Shown: positions 1 to 12,882, numbered from the stretch's first letter. The stretch is DNA of 64,000 nt from Lotus japonicus (GCF_012489685.1 NC_080043.1:79934292-79998291); one strand, 5' to 3'. Made by a program: numbers and translations. The notes: a model not told the origin generated them from the letters alone.

Positions 1-1223
1 AGTGTAAGTAAATTTAAAATCTTTCATATTTCTCTGCTTTGTTTGTAGCCTTTTACTTTTAATTATAACAAATATCACTTTTTTAATTGGTTACCATTGT
101 TTTAATTTTTTAGAAGAATATATTTGATGATGCCCTAGAATACAATACATAGGGGTCACTTTATGAAAATTATCAATTTTGTTATGAAACGTTCAATTTA
201 GTTCTTAAAAACATTGTGAACGCGTTTTTCATCAGATTAGAATTTTTTTTTACTATTTTCTTAAGGATTTTATTAACTACTTTAGAAAAATAATTTATAT
301 TTTAGAGATAATCTGATTTCCAAATAATTTGATTTTGATTTTATTTTTTAGTTAAAAAAAATTGATTATAGTAAACAAGTGAAACAAATTAAACGACACT
401 CTAAATGGACCATGAAATTAAAGTGACCGCTTTTTCAGAGACGATGAGAATTTTATTTTCAAAAGTGATTTAGTTATGACTGATTTGATATCTTTCCAGG
501 ATTAAAATGATAGATTTACTTTTCTACCAAAAATAAGATAACATTTATTGTATTATTATTCTCAAACCAAATAGATCCTAACTTAACAAATTTGTCTCCA
601 GTGCTATTTATTTTTATTTTTCTTTATTAGTTTGAAACTTTGAATTTACTTTGTATAGTTAATAACTAACACTTTGCCATCATTCACAGGTACATGGATT
701 TTTGAATGCGATAAGCTGGGGAATACTAATGCCAATCGGGGTGATCTTTGCTCGCTACTTGAAGACATTTAATGGTTTAGGAGCAACATGGTTTCATTTG
801 CATCGAGCTTGTCAATCTATTGCATTCTTGATTGGCATTGTGGGCTTTGTCACTGGTGTGTACATGGGAAATCACTATGGAGTTCATCATGGTCCTCATA
901 GATGCATCGGAATCACTCTAATTGTTCTAGCAACTGCTCAAGTTTTTGTTGCCATATGCCTGAGGCCTAACAAGGATCACAAGTATAGAAAATTTTGGAA
1001 TTTTTTTCACTACATAATCGGCTATTCAACGATTATCTTAGCCATATTGAATGTCTGTAAAGGCTTTGACATCCTCCATGGTCACATGATGTGGAAGAAA
1101 ATGTATATTGGGGTACTCATATCCCTAGCCGTGATTGCTGTGATGTTGGAGGTGATAACTTGGATTCGGTGGTGCAACAAGAGGTCCAACTCTGAGGAAA
1201 GTGATGACCAGCAGCTCCCATAG
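1..1223 (+). CDS. Cytochrome b561/DOMON protein, C-terminal b561 part (5' end outside window)
   Basis: Bases 1-3 are the last codon of an exon, 4-689 is an intron with a GTAAGT donor and a CACAG acceptor, and 690-1223 is the last exon. The exon encodes VHGFLNAISWGILMPIG and then about five hydrophobic helices. Histidines in HLHRACQ, HRCIGI and FHYIIGYS fit the heme ligands of cytochrome b561, which in this plant family passes electrons across a membrane, probably from ascorbate. The tail is hydrophilic and ends NSEESDDQQLP. The DOMON domain and signal peptide should lie upstream of the window. The coding part is identical to 17812-18345. The first ATG inside the exon is not the start, because the reading frame enters from the previous exon. 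Confidence 0.85.
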
Positions 1224-2010
1224 GCTACCTTGTTATTTATATTTTTTTTTAGTTTTCTTTAGGGATGACAAAATTTGTATTATTTCTCTAGTGAAAAATT
1301 CATCAAACTGTAAAACATTGTTCAATTTCGTCATATGGAATGTATATATATTTTTTTCATATTGTTCCATTAATAGATATGGATATTGCTAGTTAAAATG
1401 TAAATATAGTTGTTACTGTTAGTTAAACTGTAAATATAGTTGTTGAGTTTAGTTTTGCTTAACCATAGGTTAGTTAAGAGTTGGTTAGGCTTTGGGTTAA
1501 CTAACTAAATAGGTTGGTTAACTCAACTTGAGTTCTTCCTTCACTGTATATAGCTGAGAGGAAAGCTTGTAGATTCTCATTGAATCAGTTGGTATCATTT
1601 CATTCAATACAATCAAGTTTTCAGTTTCGTTTACTCTCAACTGTTTCTTTCTTCTTCTTCCTTCCTTCCGCTTTCAAGATTTGTTATCCATGATAAAAAA
1701 AAAATCAATTCTGTTGATGGTTAATCATAGTTTCCTCCTGCTTTCCATGGTTTCATATCCCTGCTGAAATTGATGTGTAGATTGTCATGAGATTTTTTTT
1801 TAATTCGATGCAAAAGGGAGGTGTTACACTGTTACTGTTATTATTTTGCCCCTGTTTTTCATTTATCACTTTGTTGTCCTTTCTTTACTGATTTCATTGT
1901 TCTCAATTCGTTCTGGAAAATTCTTGAAGCTCTTATGTAAGTTTTCTTATGATTGGGACTAATATCATAAGCTAGTGCTACAAGATAGAATCTAAAATCA
2001 TTTCGAATCT
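1..2010. repeat. Left copy of a near-identical 2-kb duplicated segment
   Basis: Every stretch I compared between 1-2010 and 17122-19129 matches, including intron, 3' flank and low-complexity tracts. The only differences I found are run lengths: T9 against T10 near 243, T7 against T6 near 1351, C4 against C3 near 1849 and T5 against T4 near 1855. I saw no substitutions. The copy begins at the window edge, so its left border is out of view, and it ends exactly at the N gap. A true duplication this young is possible, but the pattern also fits one locus assembled twice. Confidence 0.9.
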
Positions 2011-2110
2011 NNNNNNNNNNNNNNNNNNNNNNNNNNNNNNNNNNNNNNNNNNNNNNNNNNNNNNNNNNNNNNNNNNNNNNNNNNNNNNNNNNNNNNNNNN
2101 NNNNNNNNNN
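2011..2110. other. Assembly gap, 100 N
   Basis: Exactly 100 unknown bases, the usual placeholder for a gap of unknown length. The sequence on the left is the duplicated b561 segment. The sequence on the right does not continue the corresponding flank of the other copy (19130 onward), so the join is not supported by the sequence. Confidence 0.98.
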
Positions 2111-3270
2111 AAATCCACGAGTACTAATATTAATACCCATATAGGCTTTTTCATCTTCTGTTAAAAGGTGAATATTATTTCTTAACACCTCTTGTAGCAT
2201 AAGACAAAAATTCAGCTGATACTTTACAGATGAAGGAGGATCCTTGAAGGTTGTTTCTGCAGATTCTGGGTGTTCTAAATTTTAATTATTATACAAACCT
2301 TAGCTAGTTTGTTAAATGTAAAATTATATTAAAATATTAATATTACATAAATAAAATTTATTAATATATATTATAAATCTAATTTAAGTAATGGCTCACT
2401 AGTTGGACTAGTACAAAACGGTTAGAGATTATACGAGCCACCCTTGATAATTAACCATGCAACACCTCTATAAGTGTTGTGGATCTTTTTGTTAATTATA
2501 GCAGGTCTTTGTTTAATTAATTATTGCTTTGTTATAAGGATAAACTCTTGCACGTGTTAACAAAATAAAATTTGATTACGTTGATTTAAATCAAAATTAC
2601 TTACGATAAATTGTTGTATTATTTTAGAAGATTAATGTGCGGCTAGTCGGCTACAGTGACTGACGTAATATATATATAATGATGGTTTTAGTGAACTGCA
2701 GCAATATAACCACCTTAATTATACTGTAGCAATTTTTTTTTGTAGTGTATTAATTCAGTTTGGCTTATAAAAAAAGGAGATTAGGGTTTTGGTTGATGGG
2801 GCAAGAAGGAGAAGTAGGAGGCGAGAAAGAAAGAAAGTAAAAACCTGATCTAGAAAGGAGAGGTAAGAGGTGAGAAAGAAAGAAAATTTAGAAGATGAAG
2901 AAGGGTGAAATGAAGATGAAAAGATTGAGAGTTTTCTTTTTATTTATTTAAATTAATAATTTTTTATTTTCAAAGAAAAAAAAAAGAAATCAATTATGAT
3001 GTAGAAATGAGTCTAAATAAATATTAAAAGACAAAAAATTACACATCAACCTCATTTAACACGTATGCGCGCCATGTTGGACTGGTGGTGACACATGGGA
3101 TGTTGGTTGGGATGTCAAACTCTGGCGAAGGTCAAAAACTGAGTAGTTTTTTTAAAAAATAGAGATTAAATTTAAACTTTACTTCGATGAGGAAGGGATG
3201 AAAAATCAAACTTCACATATCTTATAAGGACGAAAAGTTGTTTCTGGGTGAATGGGAAAAATAAAAGAGG
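2111..3270. other. AT-rich intergenic stretch, no gene seen
   Basis: I find no convincing coding sequence here. There is a purine-rich block near 2780-2910, a degenerate stretch at 2640-2750 that resembles transposon ends seen again near 8640-8890, and AT-rich filler. Confidence 0.5.
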
Positions 3271-3278
3271 CTACAAGG

Positions 3279-4200
3279 CTAAGGCATCCCGTGACATAAA
3301 TGAACAACTATGTCTGGGGAAACATCAAAACACGTAAAATCACACTGGCTGGAGCAGCTCCAAAACCCGCCATGCCAATCTGCTGGACCGTTGGCTTCTT
3401 GAGGAATATGACGCAACCTAATGTCCCAACTCCGGGCAAGCAAAAGATGAACATCCATAAACATGCTAGCAAATTCAGTAAACGAAACCTCCCCTGAGTG
3501 AGAAAATTCACAATCTCCTCGCAATCTGACTCAAATAAACCCGACGAATATTAATTCCTCCTCCAAAGGAGATGAAACCCATAAGAAGCGCATGAAGTTC
3601 TGCAGCCAAAGGATCACCACCAAGCACACCGACACATAAACCAAATTGCCAAGCTCCACTTGAATCCCGCACAACACCTCGATCCCATTCCCATACGTCG
3701 TCGTGTATGGGTCATACGCACCATCAATAGTAGAGAAACAAAGCCTACGACAGGAACCGCTCCACCTCTCCAATTTGCAAAAACTCTAAAAATCCGATCC
3801 TGGACTTTTGCAAGGTTTTGAGAATAAATCTCTCTCCTCCTGCCAGAATCCACGAGAAGACAGACTGGACCGTATGTCCACTATGCACCCCCAAGCACTC
3901 AATCTTTCCTCCCACCGCCACAAGCCCCCACCATACCGAGGCAAACATGGAAGAGTGCGGGCCTTGAGCCCAAGTCCGAACCCAAGTCTGAACATCCATG
4001 ACCCGAAACTGCGGCCACAAAAAGGCTTGAAACCTTAACCAGATCTCACGCAAATGCGGGCAATACCGGAGGCAAATGCAACGCATCCCTCCATAGATGT
4101 GAGCAGCCGGGAGAACACTAGAGAAGAAGTAGCAAGACGACAACAATACTTCACAATATTCACCTGGATGCACATCATGAAGATGAACCAAAGAAAAACC
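3279..4200 (-). pseudogene. Decayed LINE retrotransposon, C-terminal zinc-finger and RNase H part
   Basis: On the minus strand, overlapping broken frames encode pieces of a plant LINE ORF2 C-terminus. The part around 4100-3950 has CPHLREIWLRF and DVQTWVRTWAQGPHSS, typical of the zf-RVT region after the reverse transcriptase. The part around 3400 has IRLRHIPQEANGPADW, the end of the plant non-LTR RNase H domain (R-H-I-P-x-E-A-N-x-x-A-D). Several frameshifts separate the pieces, so it cannot make protein. The reverse transcriptase core is missing, as expected for a 5'-truncated insertion. Family placement is by motif memory. Confidence 0.75.
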
Positions 4201-4252
4201 CTCATCATCCCTTTTCTTTTACTAATTTTAATTTGATTCATAATTATATGTT

Positions 4253-4740
4253 CAATGGTGGTGTAAAAAGTTTTGTTTCCACCTGGTTGAAGCATGTGTA
4301 ATCTAAATTTGATTACTTATTTTGTTTGCGATATTTCTTGTTAAATCCAATTCGATTAACCGTTTATATCCTTTTTCTTAGCCCTAATTGTGTGTGTACA
4401 CACTGGCACTATTAATTGTGTGTTGTCACATTGACACTTATATAATTGCCCGATTAACTTATTTTAGTCAAGGATTGTCTAAATGACCCATGGTAAGTTA
4501 TTAACCCACAACTCAATTGACCAATATAATTTTTTATAAACAAATTAATAAATAAAATATAAAAATTTTAACTCATTTATCTTTAATGTGATTAGACGAT
4601 GTGTTATTTAACCCAAACTTTCTCATAAGGTAATTTAGGCAACCTCTTTAATCAAGGGTAGAAAAGCTCAAGTTGTTGGAACTATATAATGTGTGGTGTC
4701 ACATTGGCACTTATCAGTTAACTTTGTTCCTTTTCTTTTT
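4253..4740. repeat. Upstream block of GDSL tandem duplication, copy 1
   Basis: This stretch, with a conserved core reading TTGAAGCATG near 4291, recurs at 9120-9345 ahead of the second GDSL gene. It indicates that the tandem duplication reaches at least 1.1 kb upstream of the first copy. A second shared block nearer the gene lies at 4925-5010 and 12355-12425. Confidence 0.7.
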
Positions 4741-5230
4741 TAAGAAATTTTTATAACCCAAAAAATATGCATCTAAGTGTGGGGTCCCTAAGTGTGATAT
4801 TCACATAAAATGAATGATGATAATGGTAAAGTATTTCAAAAAAAGATAATGGTAAGTGCAGCCTTCTCCAATACGTTTAACTTTAATTTCGTTTTTTCAA
4901 TTTTGTTGTGTTCCCCCCAATATATAGGCTTGACTTCTCCGGTCAGCATTTCAAGTTCAACTTTCTCTCTCTCTCTCTCCATCCACTTGTACAGCTGACT
5001 TGGAAAATGCTGATATGTCATATGAATTCAATCCAATGCCCAGTGAGCGAAAATATTGAACAGGTGGTCATACGTACACAAGCGCGGCAAAAGCAAACAT
5101 GATTGGAATCTATGGAAAAACATGTCTCATTAATTTCCTGGAAGTTTAATTGTGATTCTTAATCAATGCTGCCAATTTAGACAATTTAATTAACTTGCCC
5201 ATATTGTCCCTCCCTCATGCCCACGTACCT

Positions 5231-5240
5231 TATATAAATA
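5231..5240 (+). promoter_or_regulatory. TATA box of GDSL copy 1
   Basis: TATATAAATA lies about 120 bases before the ATG, next to CCACGTACC. The same arrangement stands before the second copy. Confidence 0.55.
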
Positions 5241-5356
5241 CATGCATTCATCTTCTCTTATATTCACAAATTCATCAATCGATTAATTAGCTTGATATCA
5301 TATCATCATAGTCATATATCAAATACATCATTAGCATCGAGAGAGAAGTTAGCCAA

Positions 5357-7254
5357 ATGGGTTGTGAGAGTAAAACATGGTTGATTCTGTCTCTTGTAAC
5401 TGTCATGGTTGCAAGCATCATGCAACATACTGTCCTCGGAGAATCCCAAGTGCCTTTTTTGTGTTTGGGGATTCTCTATCTGATAGTGGAAACAACAACA
5501 ATCTTCCAACCTCTGCAAAAGCTAATTTCTTGCCATATGCATCGACTTTCCTGCAACTTTCCCAACCGGAAGATTCCAACGGAAGAAATCCCATTGATAA
5601 AATAGGTAAAATATAGCATGCTCTTATTTCACATATTAAAAACGATATACAAGTTGATATACAATCGGTACACAAGTTAACGATGGTTTTTATCAGTCGC
5701 AAATATTTGTGGCTTTAAAAACGACTACTAGCTAACCTGTACGCACATTGTATCTCAACATGCTAAATCATATTTCACATATTAAAGCTCGTATGTAAAC
5801 CGAACTATATATAACATTTTAAATACAATTGCAGCCCAACTGTTGGGATTTCAGGAATTCATCCCCCATTTGCAAACCTTAATGGCTCAGACATACTCAA
5901 AGGTGTCAACTATGCATCTGGCTCAGCCGGAATTCAAGGAGAGCGGCAGCCAATTGGTATTGTTACCTAATTTTCTATCTCTATAACTGATCTTTGGGTG
6001 AATATGGATGAATTATTATTTTTATTTGTGTACATTTCGTACAACCACTAAATTTCATATATGCATGTATGTTATGCAGGGTCATAACGTCAACTTGGGA
6101 TTACAACTACTTCATCACAGAGCCATAGTATCACGTATTGCTCACAAACTTGGAGGTTTAGACAAAGCTAAACAATACCTTAGTCAGTGCTTGTATTACG
6201 TGAATATAGGGACTAATGATTTCGAACAAAATTACTTCCTTCCCAATGTATTCAACACAAGCCGCATGTATACCCCGAAGCAGTATGCTAAAGTTCTTAT
6301 CCACCAATTATCTCATTACTTACAGGTATAATTAACATCTTAAGTACATATCTAACAAAAAAAATCCATGGATTGAATTAGGTACAAATTGATAACTATT
6401 CACTGGCCTTGAGATGATGAAAAGCATGAATCTTTTGGTTGGCTAAGTTTAATGACTTTCAAATCACATATTATTGATACTATCACATAAGTTTGGTTTA
6501 GCTAACATCCATGTGAGAACTTTTCATTGACATGCACTCTGTCTAGTGATAGTTTTTAACAACTATTAATTTTTTATTGGCGTAAACAGGATGCATGTCG
6601 ATTGAATGTCCGCCAAAAATCATATGTTCACGTTATATCACTCTTAATATTATGTAGAAATATCATGTTTTATAATAATGAAAAATTGTTTATGATCCAT
6701 GACAGACACTGCATCATTTTGGGGCAAGAAAGTCTGTGCTGGTTGGGTTGGATCGCTTAGGTTGCATTCCAAAGCTCAGAGTAAATGGATCTTGTGTTGA
6801 GGACAAGAATGATGCCGTGTTCCTTTTTAATGATCAACTAAAATCTCTAGTGGATCAATTCAACAAGAAAATCTTAACTGATTCCAAATTCATCTTCATA
6901 AATAGTACATCCATAATCCACGACAAATCCGTTGGTAAGCATTTTGGCATTCTTATACTTCAATTCACAATTTTCAAATTGAAACAATACTTAATATAAA
7001 CATAACACCATGGTTCTTGAATTTTAGGTTTCGGGTTACTCATCATGGTTGTTGCCCGACAAATGAAAAGGGGAAATGTATTCGTGATGGTATTCCATGC
7101 AAGAATAGGAATGAGTATGTGTTTTGGGGATGGAATTCATACAACAGAGTCCGCAAATTTAGTCACTGCAATAACTTCATACAATTCTTCTAATCCAGCC
7201 ATCGCTTACCCAACAAATATCAAACACCTTGTCCAATCCAATACAATAAATTAG
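5357..7254 (+). pseudogene. GDSL esterase/lipase, frameshifted copy
   Basis: Five exons align with the intact gene at 13006-14817: 5357-5605, 5835-5956, 6080-6325, 6706-6934 and 7028-7254. Compared with that copy, exon 1 has lost 4 bases just before the [13 protein letters not shown] block (near 5453) plus further small losses near 5540 and 5575. Exon 2 has one- and two-base losses, and exon 5 has an extra G near 7125 that breaks the frame in the block holding the catalytic Asp and His. Exons 3 and 4 remain open (NIGTNDFEQNYF, LVGLDRLGCIP). It would give only a short product carrying the signal peptide. The many small indels look like real decay; sequence error cannot be excluded for the one-base ones. 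Confidence 0.8.
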
Positions 7255-9119
7255 TTCAAGGTGTCCTGAATAAATTCAAATAATCTAGCATGACAATTCA
7301 TGTGATGTTCTTCCTTACTTAATTCTAATTTGTTTGTGTGTTCTTGTACCTTTTTTGATTAATGGATGAGGAATTGCATCGGTTTGATCATTTTCTTGGA
7401 TATTTAATCATTGGCAGGCTAGCTATTTTTTCTGTATTTGATATGTAATTTGTTGAAATGAGATGGAAAAAAATATGAGTGTGAATGAATCATTATCAAT
7501 ACTAATCTAACGGAATCAATGAATAGAGTGAAAAAGCACCCAACCCATGATAAACTCGGCTTTTGTACCCCAAGTAGTAGAATTTTGTCTGGAAATTACA
7601 ACTTTGGGGTATATTTTTTTTATTTACCAATCTAGTATAAATCAGTGGCGGTTCTATTTTTTTTTTTTTTCTTTTTTTTAAAGAATTGTCAATTGCATTG
7701 GCATGTTACTTTTTTTTCGTTTTTTAAATAAATCGCAACCATGTTGGTGTTTTTCCTATTTTTAATTTTTTTTTGTTTTTTCTATTTTTTACCTTTTTTA
7801 AATTCGCCAACTTGTTTCTTGGCTTTTATTTTTTTTTAAATTAGTAATTAAATGGTATTTAATCAATTGATACTCACACACAATTTTGTGTCATTATTAA
7901 CTTTTGCAGCACTTTGATCATAAATATTTGAACCGATATTTAAAGATAAACATATGCATGACATAATTTAGTTCAAGAGAAAGTGCTTTTCCCCTACAGC
8001 TGAAATGCGTTTGGAATAGTCATGGTATTTGGGTCTTTGCTTTGTAAGGCTTAGGCCCGTTGGGAAATACATCTTAATTAAGCGCTTATGACCAATCGCT
8101 TATGACCATAAGCGCTTACTCATAAGCTATTTTAAAATATTTATATTGAAATAAATTGAAAATAACTATATATAAGCATAAGCTCTTTTTCATAAGCTAT
8201 CCTTAGTAGCTTATGAAAATAAGCTCAAAACAGTTTATGGTAGGCCATAAGTTGTTAGCACAAGCTCTCTCAAACACTGGCGTAAGAGTATATGCTATCA
8301 GATAAGCTCAAATAAGCTCTTCCAAACGGGGCCTTAGTGTGGTGGGATTGGCTTTTAATTCTAAAGAGAGTTTACCCGCTCCCCTTGGTCCTATGTGTAG
8401 TTTTGTATTTACTGGTTTTTTTTTCCTTCACTTTCTAGCTTGTAATTATCTTCTTAGGTTGAAGTACCCTAATACTTCTATTTATATATCATTTGGCTTA
8501 CCTAAATAAATGTATATGTATATATAATAAAAAAGGAAAATAAAAAATTTAATTTCTTAACCGATGTAATGTACGACACTAAGAAATTGCAGTCGTTGTA
8601 TATCAAATATTACGTATTTTCACTAAAAACTAGTATGAATAACTTGTGGTGTTTTTAGCCGCCATTTTTCGCAAAGTTATCCACCATTTTATTTCTTGTA
8701 TAATACGATGACTTTTAGTGACGGTTTCATGTGAACTGACGTATTGTACAAATGACGAAGGTAATTATTAAATGACGTTGACCGGCCAAACCGACTTTCA
8801 TTTAAATTACATTTGTCAAAACCGCCACAATTTACAACATTTAACCGCTACAATTTGCAATTTTTTTATAGTAATATATGTTGCTGTAAGTATCACATTC
8901 ATTTGCGTCTTTGTATGTCAAAATGGTAAGGTTAACGCTTGTTTTCCATCCACCCGTTTATAACATTTTATATTGAGTGTAGTATACATGAGCTATTCTT
9001 TTTATAGCAGTGACAACAAAAGAGGTCTTTAATAGATATAATTTCCCTGCTCTTATTCTTGCTCTGTGGGTCTCAATATGGTTGATTTCTTGTACTTATT
9101 TTGATTGTAAATATAATGT
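7255..9119. other. Spacer with poly-T tracts and MITE relics
   Basis: No gene is visible. Long T-rich tracts occur at 7610-7840, a probable MITE at 8046-8335, and a degenerate stretch at 8640-8890 with GCCGCCATTTTT and AACCGCTACAATTTG, resembling transposon termini. Confidence 0.5.
8046..8335. mobile_element. MITE-like element rich in AAGCTTAT-type palindromes
   Basis: About 290 bp bounded by imperfect inverted ends: AAGGCTTAGGCCCGTTGGGA on the left and CCAAACGGGGCCTTAG on the right. Inside it, ATAAGCGCTTA and CATAAGCT repeat in both directions and could fold. I could not identify a clear target-site duplication. Confidence 0.5.
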
Positions 9120-9345
9120 CAAGTGGTAGAAAAAGTTTTGTTCCATGCCGGTTGAAGCATGCGTAATCTAAATTTGATTATTGGTTTGTGATATTTTCTT
9201 GCTAAATCCAATTCGCTGAAAACGTTGATGTCTTTTTCTTGCAAGACACGCCCAACTTTCTTTTAGTCAAACGGTAGAAAATCTCAAGTTGTTGGAAATG
9301 TTTGTGTCACACATTGGCACTTACCGATTAACTTTCTTCTAGTGT
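9120..9345. repeat. Upstream block of GDSL tandem duplication, copy 2
   Basis: Matches 4253-4740 with gaps. In this copy about 3 kb of repeats (9345-12340) separate it from the promoter-proximal block, so they were probably inserted after the duplication. Confidence 0.65.
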
Positions 9346-9544
9346 TATTAAACTCGAACCGATCATTAACTCAGTTAGGCTTTCTTAGTCGGTCTAGTCC
9401 GAGTTTAATAAAAAAAAAGAACTTTTTCTTTCTTAAGAAAAATGTTTATAAATAAAAAATAAAAAAACTCGGTTAGGGTTTCTCAGCCGGTCCGGCCCGA
9501 GTTTGCCCAGCTTTCTATCAAGTTCTTCCTGTCTTCACTGAGCT

Positions 9545-10112
9545 TGGTCTCTTGAAGAAGAACCAGTTCTGGTCTCACGACAATTAAAACCTGGACCGAT
9601 AGTTGACTTGGTTAGGGCTTTAAGTTAACAAGCTATTGGTTGAATCAAATTTATAATATAGTATTTATAAATTTATTTTATGTAATATTAATATAATTTT
9701 TCATTTAGTAAAAATAGCTAAGGTTTTATAGTAATTAAAATGTTCATGATTCTTAGAGTAATGATCATGTCATTTCAACTAACTTAAACTTAGTGAAAAA
9801 TAAAACTTAGGCTTTGTTTGTCATGTCATTTCAACTAACTTAAAGCTTAATTGGCTAACTTAAAAACTTTTTAAAAGTGTTGGTCTCTTGAAGAAGAATC
9901 AATTCTGGTCTCACGACAATTGAAACCTGGACTGATAGTTGACTTGGTTAGGGCTTTAAGTTAACAAGCTATTGGTTGAATCAAGTTCTTCCCTTCTTCA
10001 CTGAGCTTGGTCTCTTGAAGAAGAATCAGTTCTGATCTCACGACAATTAAAACCTGGACCGATAGTTGACTTGGTTAGGGCTTTAAGTTAACAAGCTATT
10101 GGTTGAATCAAA
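9545..10112. repeat. Three copies of a 105-bp unit, part of a 463-bp tandem duplication
   Basis: Units start at 9545, 9881 and 10008 with TGGTCTCTTGAAGAAGAA and run to GGTTGAATCAA. The first and third are each followed by the same AT-rich stretch (9649-9895 and 10113-10310). No coding role is seen. Confidence 0.75.
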
Positions 10113-10540
10113 TTTATAATATAGTATTTATAAATTTATTTTGTAATATTAAAATAATTTTTCATTTAGTAAAAATAGCTAAGGTTTTATAGTAATTAAA
10201 ATGTTCATGATTCTTAGAGTAAGAATAAAACTTAGGCTTTGTTTGTCATGTCATTTCAGTTAACTTAAAGCTTAATTGACTAACTTAAAAACTTTTTAAA
10301 AGTGTTGGTAGATGAGTTTATTTTAGTAGCTTAAACATTTTTAATAAGTTACCTCAAGTAGCTTATAACTAGCTAGCTTAAAATTTATTTGCATCTATTC
10401 TCATCTTTATCCTTATCATTTTATTAAATGAAGGAGATTCGCAACAACATTGCTAATTTATAATGGGATGCAAGATGACAATTTAAAAAATAAATAAATA
10501 ATGGGATGCAAGATGATACTTTTATTTTGAATATTATTTT

Positions 10541-10925
10541 AGAAAGCAGAAAGATATATTAATCGCAAGCTTTGGGAGCAAAGCTCAAAAAGATACAACG
10601 AGAGCGGTGATTAATATAGCAAAAAGAAACCACCAACCAGCGAAAACCAACCCCCCAAGAACCAAGAAAGAGAACCCAACAAAACCACCCTATTTGAAAA
10701 ATACAAAGAAACCTACCAAACCCAAGAACTACAAGAGCCAAGCTACAAACCAAAAGATACAGCCTCTGATTACGTACCCTTCCAAAAACCTGTGAGCCAG
10801 AGAAGAAGAATTATGCGAGAATTACCTCAATCTTCGAGTAGCAATGTTAGCAGCTATGCCTTGAACCGCCATTTCGTCTGAGCAATCATAGACCATTCTA
10901 ATACCCATCGCTAAGGCTCTCCTCA
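10541..10925 (-). mobile_element. LINE 3' end fragment
   Basis: On the minus strand the end of a LINE ORF is visible (…SFAPKACD at about 10559-10590), preceded by hydrophobic, tryptophan-rich sequence. The flanks on both sides carry GATGC(A/G)AGATGATA, possibly an old duplication. It is truncated and inactive. Confidence 0.5.
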
Positions 10926-11276
10926 CTCTAATTTATTATCGGATGCGAGATGATATACTTTTATTTTGATTATTACTTTATGATATAAAATAATTTATTT
11001 TATTTAATAAAAATATGGAATAGAAAATAAATAAAAAACTAATATTATATTTTTAAGATGATAAATAATTTAAGCTAAATTAAAATATTTAAGTGATAAT
11101 TATTTTATTATTAATATATATGTATTGATATGTACATAAATAAATATTAAATATAATATTAAAAATTATACAAATATGTCACATTTATGTGATTTATAAT
11201 TTCAGCTTGCTCAACGGCTAGTTTTATAAAAAAAATTCAATTAGGTAGCTTTTCAGCTTTCACCTTTTAACTAACT

Positions 11277-11684
11277 TAGAACCTCTCCAATGCAAGATTT
11301 TTAGTTCTTATTTTTGAGTTCAGAACTAAGAACTAAGAACTTTACCATTGGAGGTGCTGTCATGGAGCTCTTAGTTCTTAAAAATAAGAACTCAGTTCTT
11401 ATATAAGAAGTTTTACTTTTTGAGTTCTTATCTTAAAATGTTAATTATTTTTCTCTCATCCAAATTACTTTATTACTTTATGAGTTTTATTTTTTACTTT
11501 ATGAAAATAAAAAGTATAAATAATATGGTTGGTGAGACCAAATGAATAATGGTAAGAACTAAGAACTAAGAACTCATGGTTGGAGCAAAATTGCTTGAGA
11601 GTTGCTTAAGCACATGTGGCAATACGAGCCCACATGAATAGTGCTAAGAACTAAGAAATAAGAATTAGCATTGGAGATGCTCTT
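11277..11684. mobile_element. MITE with CTCCAATG terminal inverted repeats
   Basis: The left end reads CCTCTCCAATGCAAGA, and the right end reads GCATTGGAGATGCTCTTA, its inverse with changes. The interior repeats AAGAACTAAGAACT and its complement. These ends are common in plant MITEs. No coding capacity is present. Confidence 0.7.
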
Positions 11685-11939
11685 ATAAGCTTTCAGGTAG
11701 TTTATAGTTAGATGTGTCACACATAGTCTTAATTAAATACTTTTGTGTAATTTTGTTGTCTAATGAGAAACTCTCAACCACCCACTTTTTAAATTTATTA
11801 ATCTAATAATTTTTTCATTTCTTCAACTTATCATTCATGTATCCTGTAATGATTGAAGAACAATATAAAACTAGATTTAAGAAAGATATGAATCAAACTT
11901 TTGTCTTCAAAGAAATGGTCGTATGAAATGCATATATAG

Positions 11940-12166
11940 TGGTTTTTTTTATAAACCAAATTATATTCAAAAATAACACAAGGGTGCTAAACCCAAATAC
12001 AAGAGAGGAAAAATGAGAACAAAACAAAACAATAAAAAAAATAAAGAACCCAACTTCAAATTACTAGCCCCACCCAACTTCAACTCCTTTCTACAAACTA
12101 ACGCTTAAAACAACCAAACCCACAGCCACAAGTGGTAATGCAGCCTCTTCGCCGATACGTCGACTC
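11940..12166 (-). mobile_element. Probable LINE 3' tail
   Basis: A T-rich start (TTTTTTTTATAAACCAAA) followed by A- and C-rich sequence resembles the reverse complement of a plant LINE 3' end with its poly-A tail. Too short and degenerate to assign. Confidence 0.4.
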
Positions 12167-12183
12167 ACTTTTCTTTTGTTAAT

Positions 12184-12315
12184 GGAGGGAAGGGTAGTTC
12201 ACTTGGTAAGCTAAGGGAATGAAGAGATTTGTAGGGTGAAGGGTCAGGGTTTGAATCCTGACGAAGGAACTTATTTACTAACAATTAACAACTAGCATTT
12301 ACCTATAAAAAAAAA
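12184..12315 (+). mobile_element. tRNA-derived SINE with a 17-bp target-site duplication
   Basis: A 132-bp element has an A-box-like TAGTTCACTTGG near 12194, a B-box GGTTTGAATCC near 12248 and an A10 tail. It is flanked by perfect copies of ACTTTTCTTTTGTTAAT at 12167-12183 and 12316-12332. Box spacing and tail fit a SINE transcribed by RNA polymerase III and moved by LINE machinery. Confidence 0.88.
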
Positions 12316-12882
12316 ACTTTTCTTTTGTTAATTTCTTTCAAATTTGTTGACTTTCCTCGGTCAGCATTTCAACTCTCTCTCTCTCCATCCACTTGTACAG
12401 CTGACTGGATGATTAATGCTGATGTGGCATCGCTGAAATTGGAGTTGAATTGAAATCCATGTGTAAACGTCACATTAATTCTGCAAACATATATTGATTC
12501 TAAATTTTAATACATGCACACTTCAATTTCTCTTCCGTATTTTATACTATCATTTTCACTTATTTTCTTTTTGTTTGTCTGCGTTTTATATCGTTATCAC
12601 ATATTATATCACTCATTTATCTTTTTTTTCTTCATATTTCATCAAGAAAACATTTTTTTTTTAAAATGTCATCATAACTTTTATATTAATTATATTCTCG
12701 TATACTACTGCAGCAAGCAGGGTGGGCGAAAATATTGAATTGATGGTCATAACGTGCACATACGCGGCGAAAGAAAAACTATTGAATCCATGGAAAAAGA
12801 TGGTTCCATTAATTTCGTCGAAGTTTGATTGTAATCCATAATCAATGCTGCCAATTTAGACAATTTAACTTGCCACGTACCT

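Noticed and set aside
1859..2200. Open minus-strand frame across the N gap
   Set aside because: It is open only because the N run has no stops; the flanks show no coding character.
3300..4038. Plus-strand open frames at 3300-3497 and 3808-4038
   Set aside because: Opposite-strand shadows of the LINE RNase H and zinc-finger region.
12184..12260. tRNA gene
   Set aside because: A and B boxes are present, but there is no cloverleaf that I can fold. The A10 tail and target duplications show a SINE.
12514..12738. Small hydrophobic protein
   Set aside because: Phe- and Ile-rich translation of a T-rich stretch, with no homologous frame upstream of the other GDSL copy.
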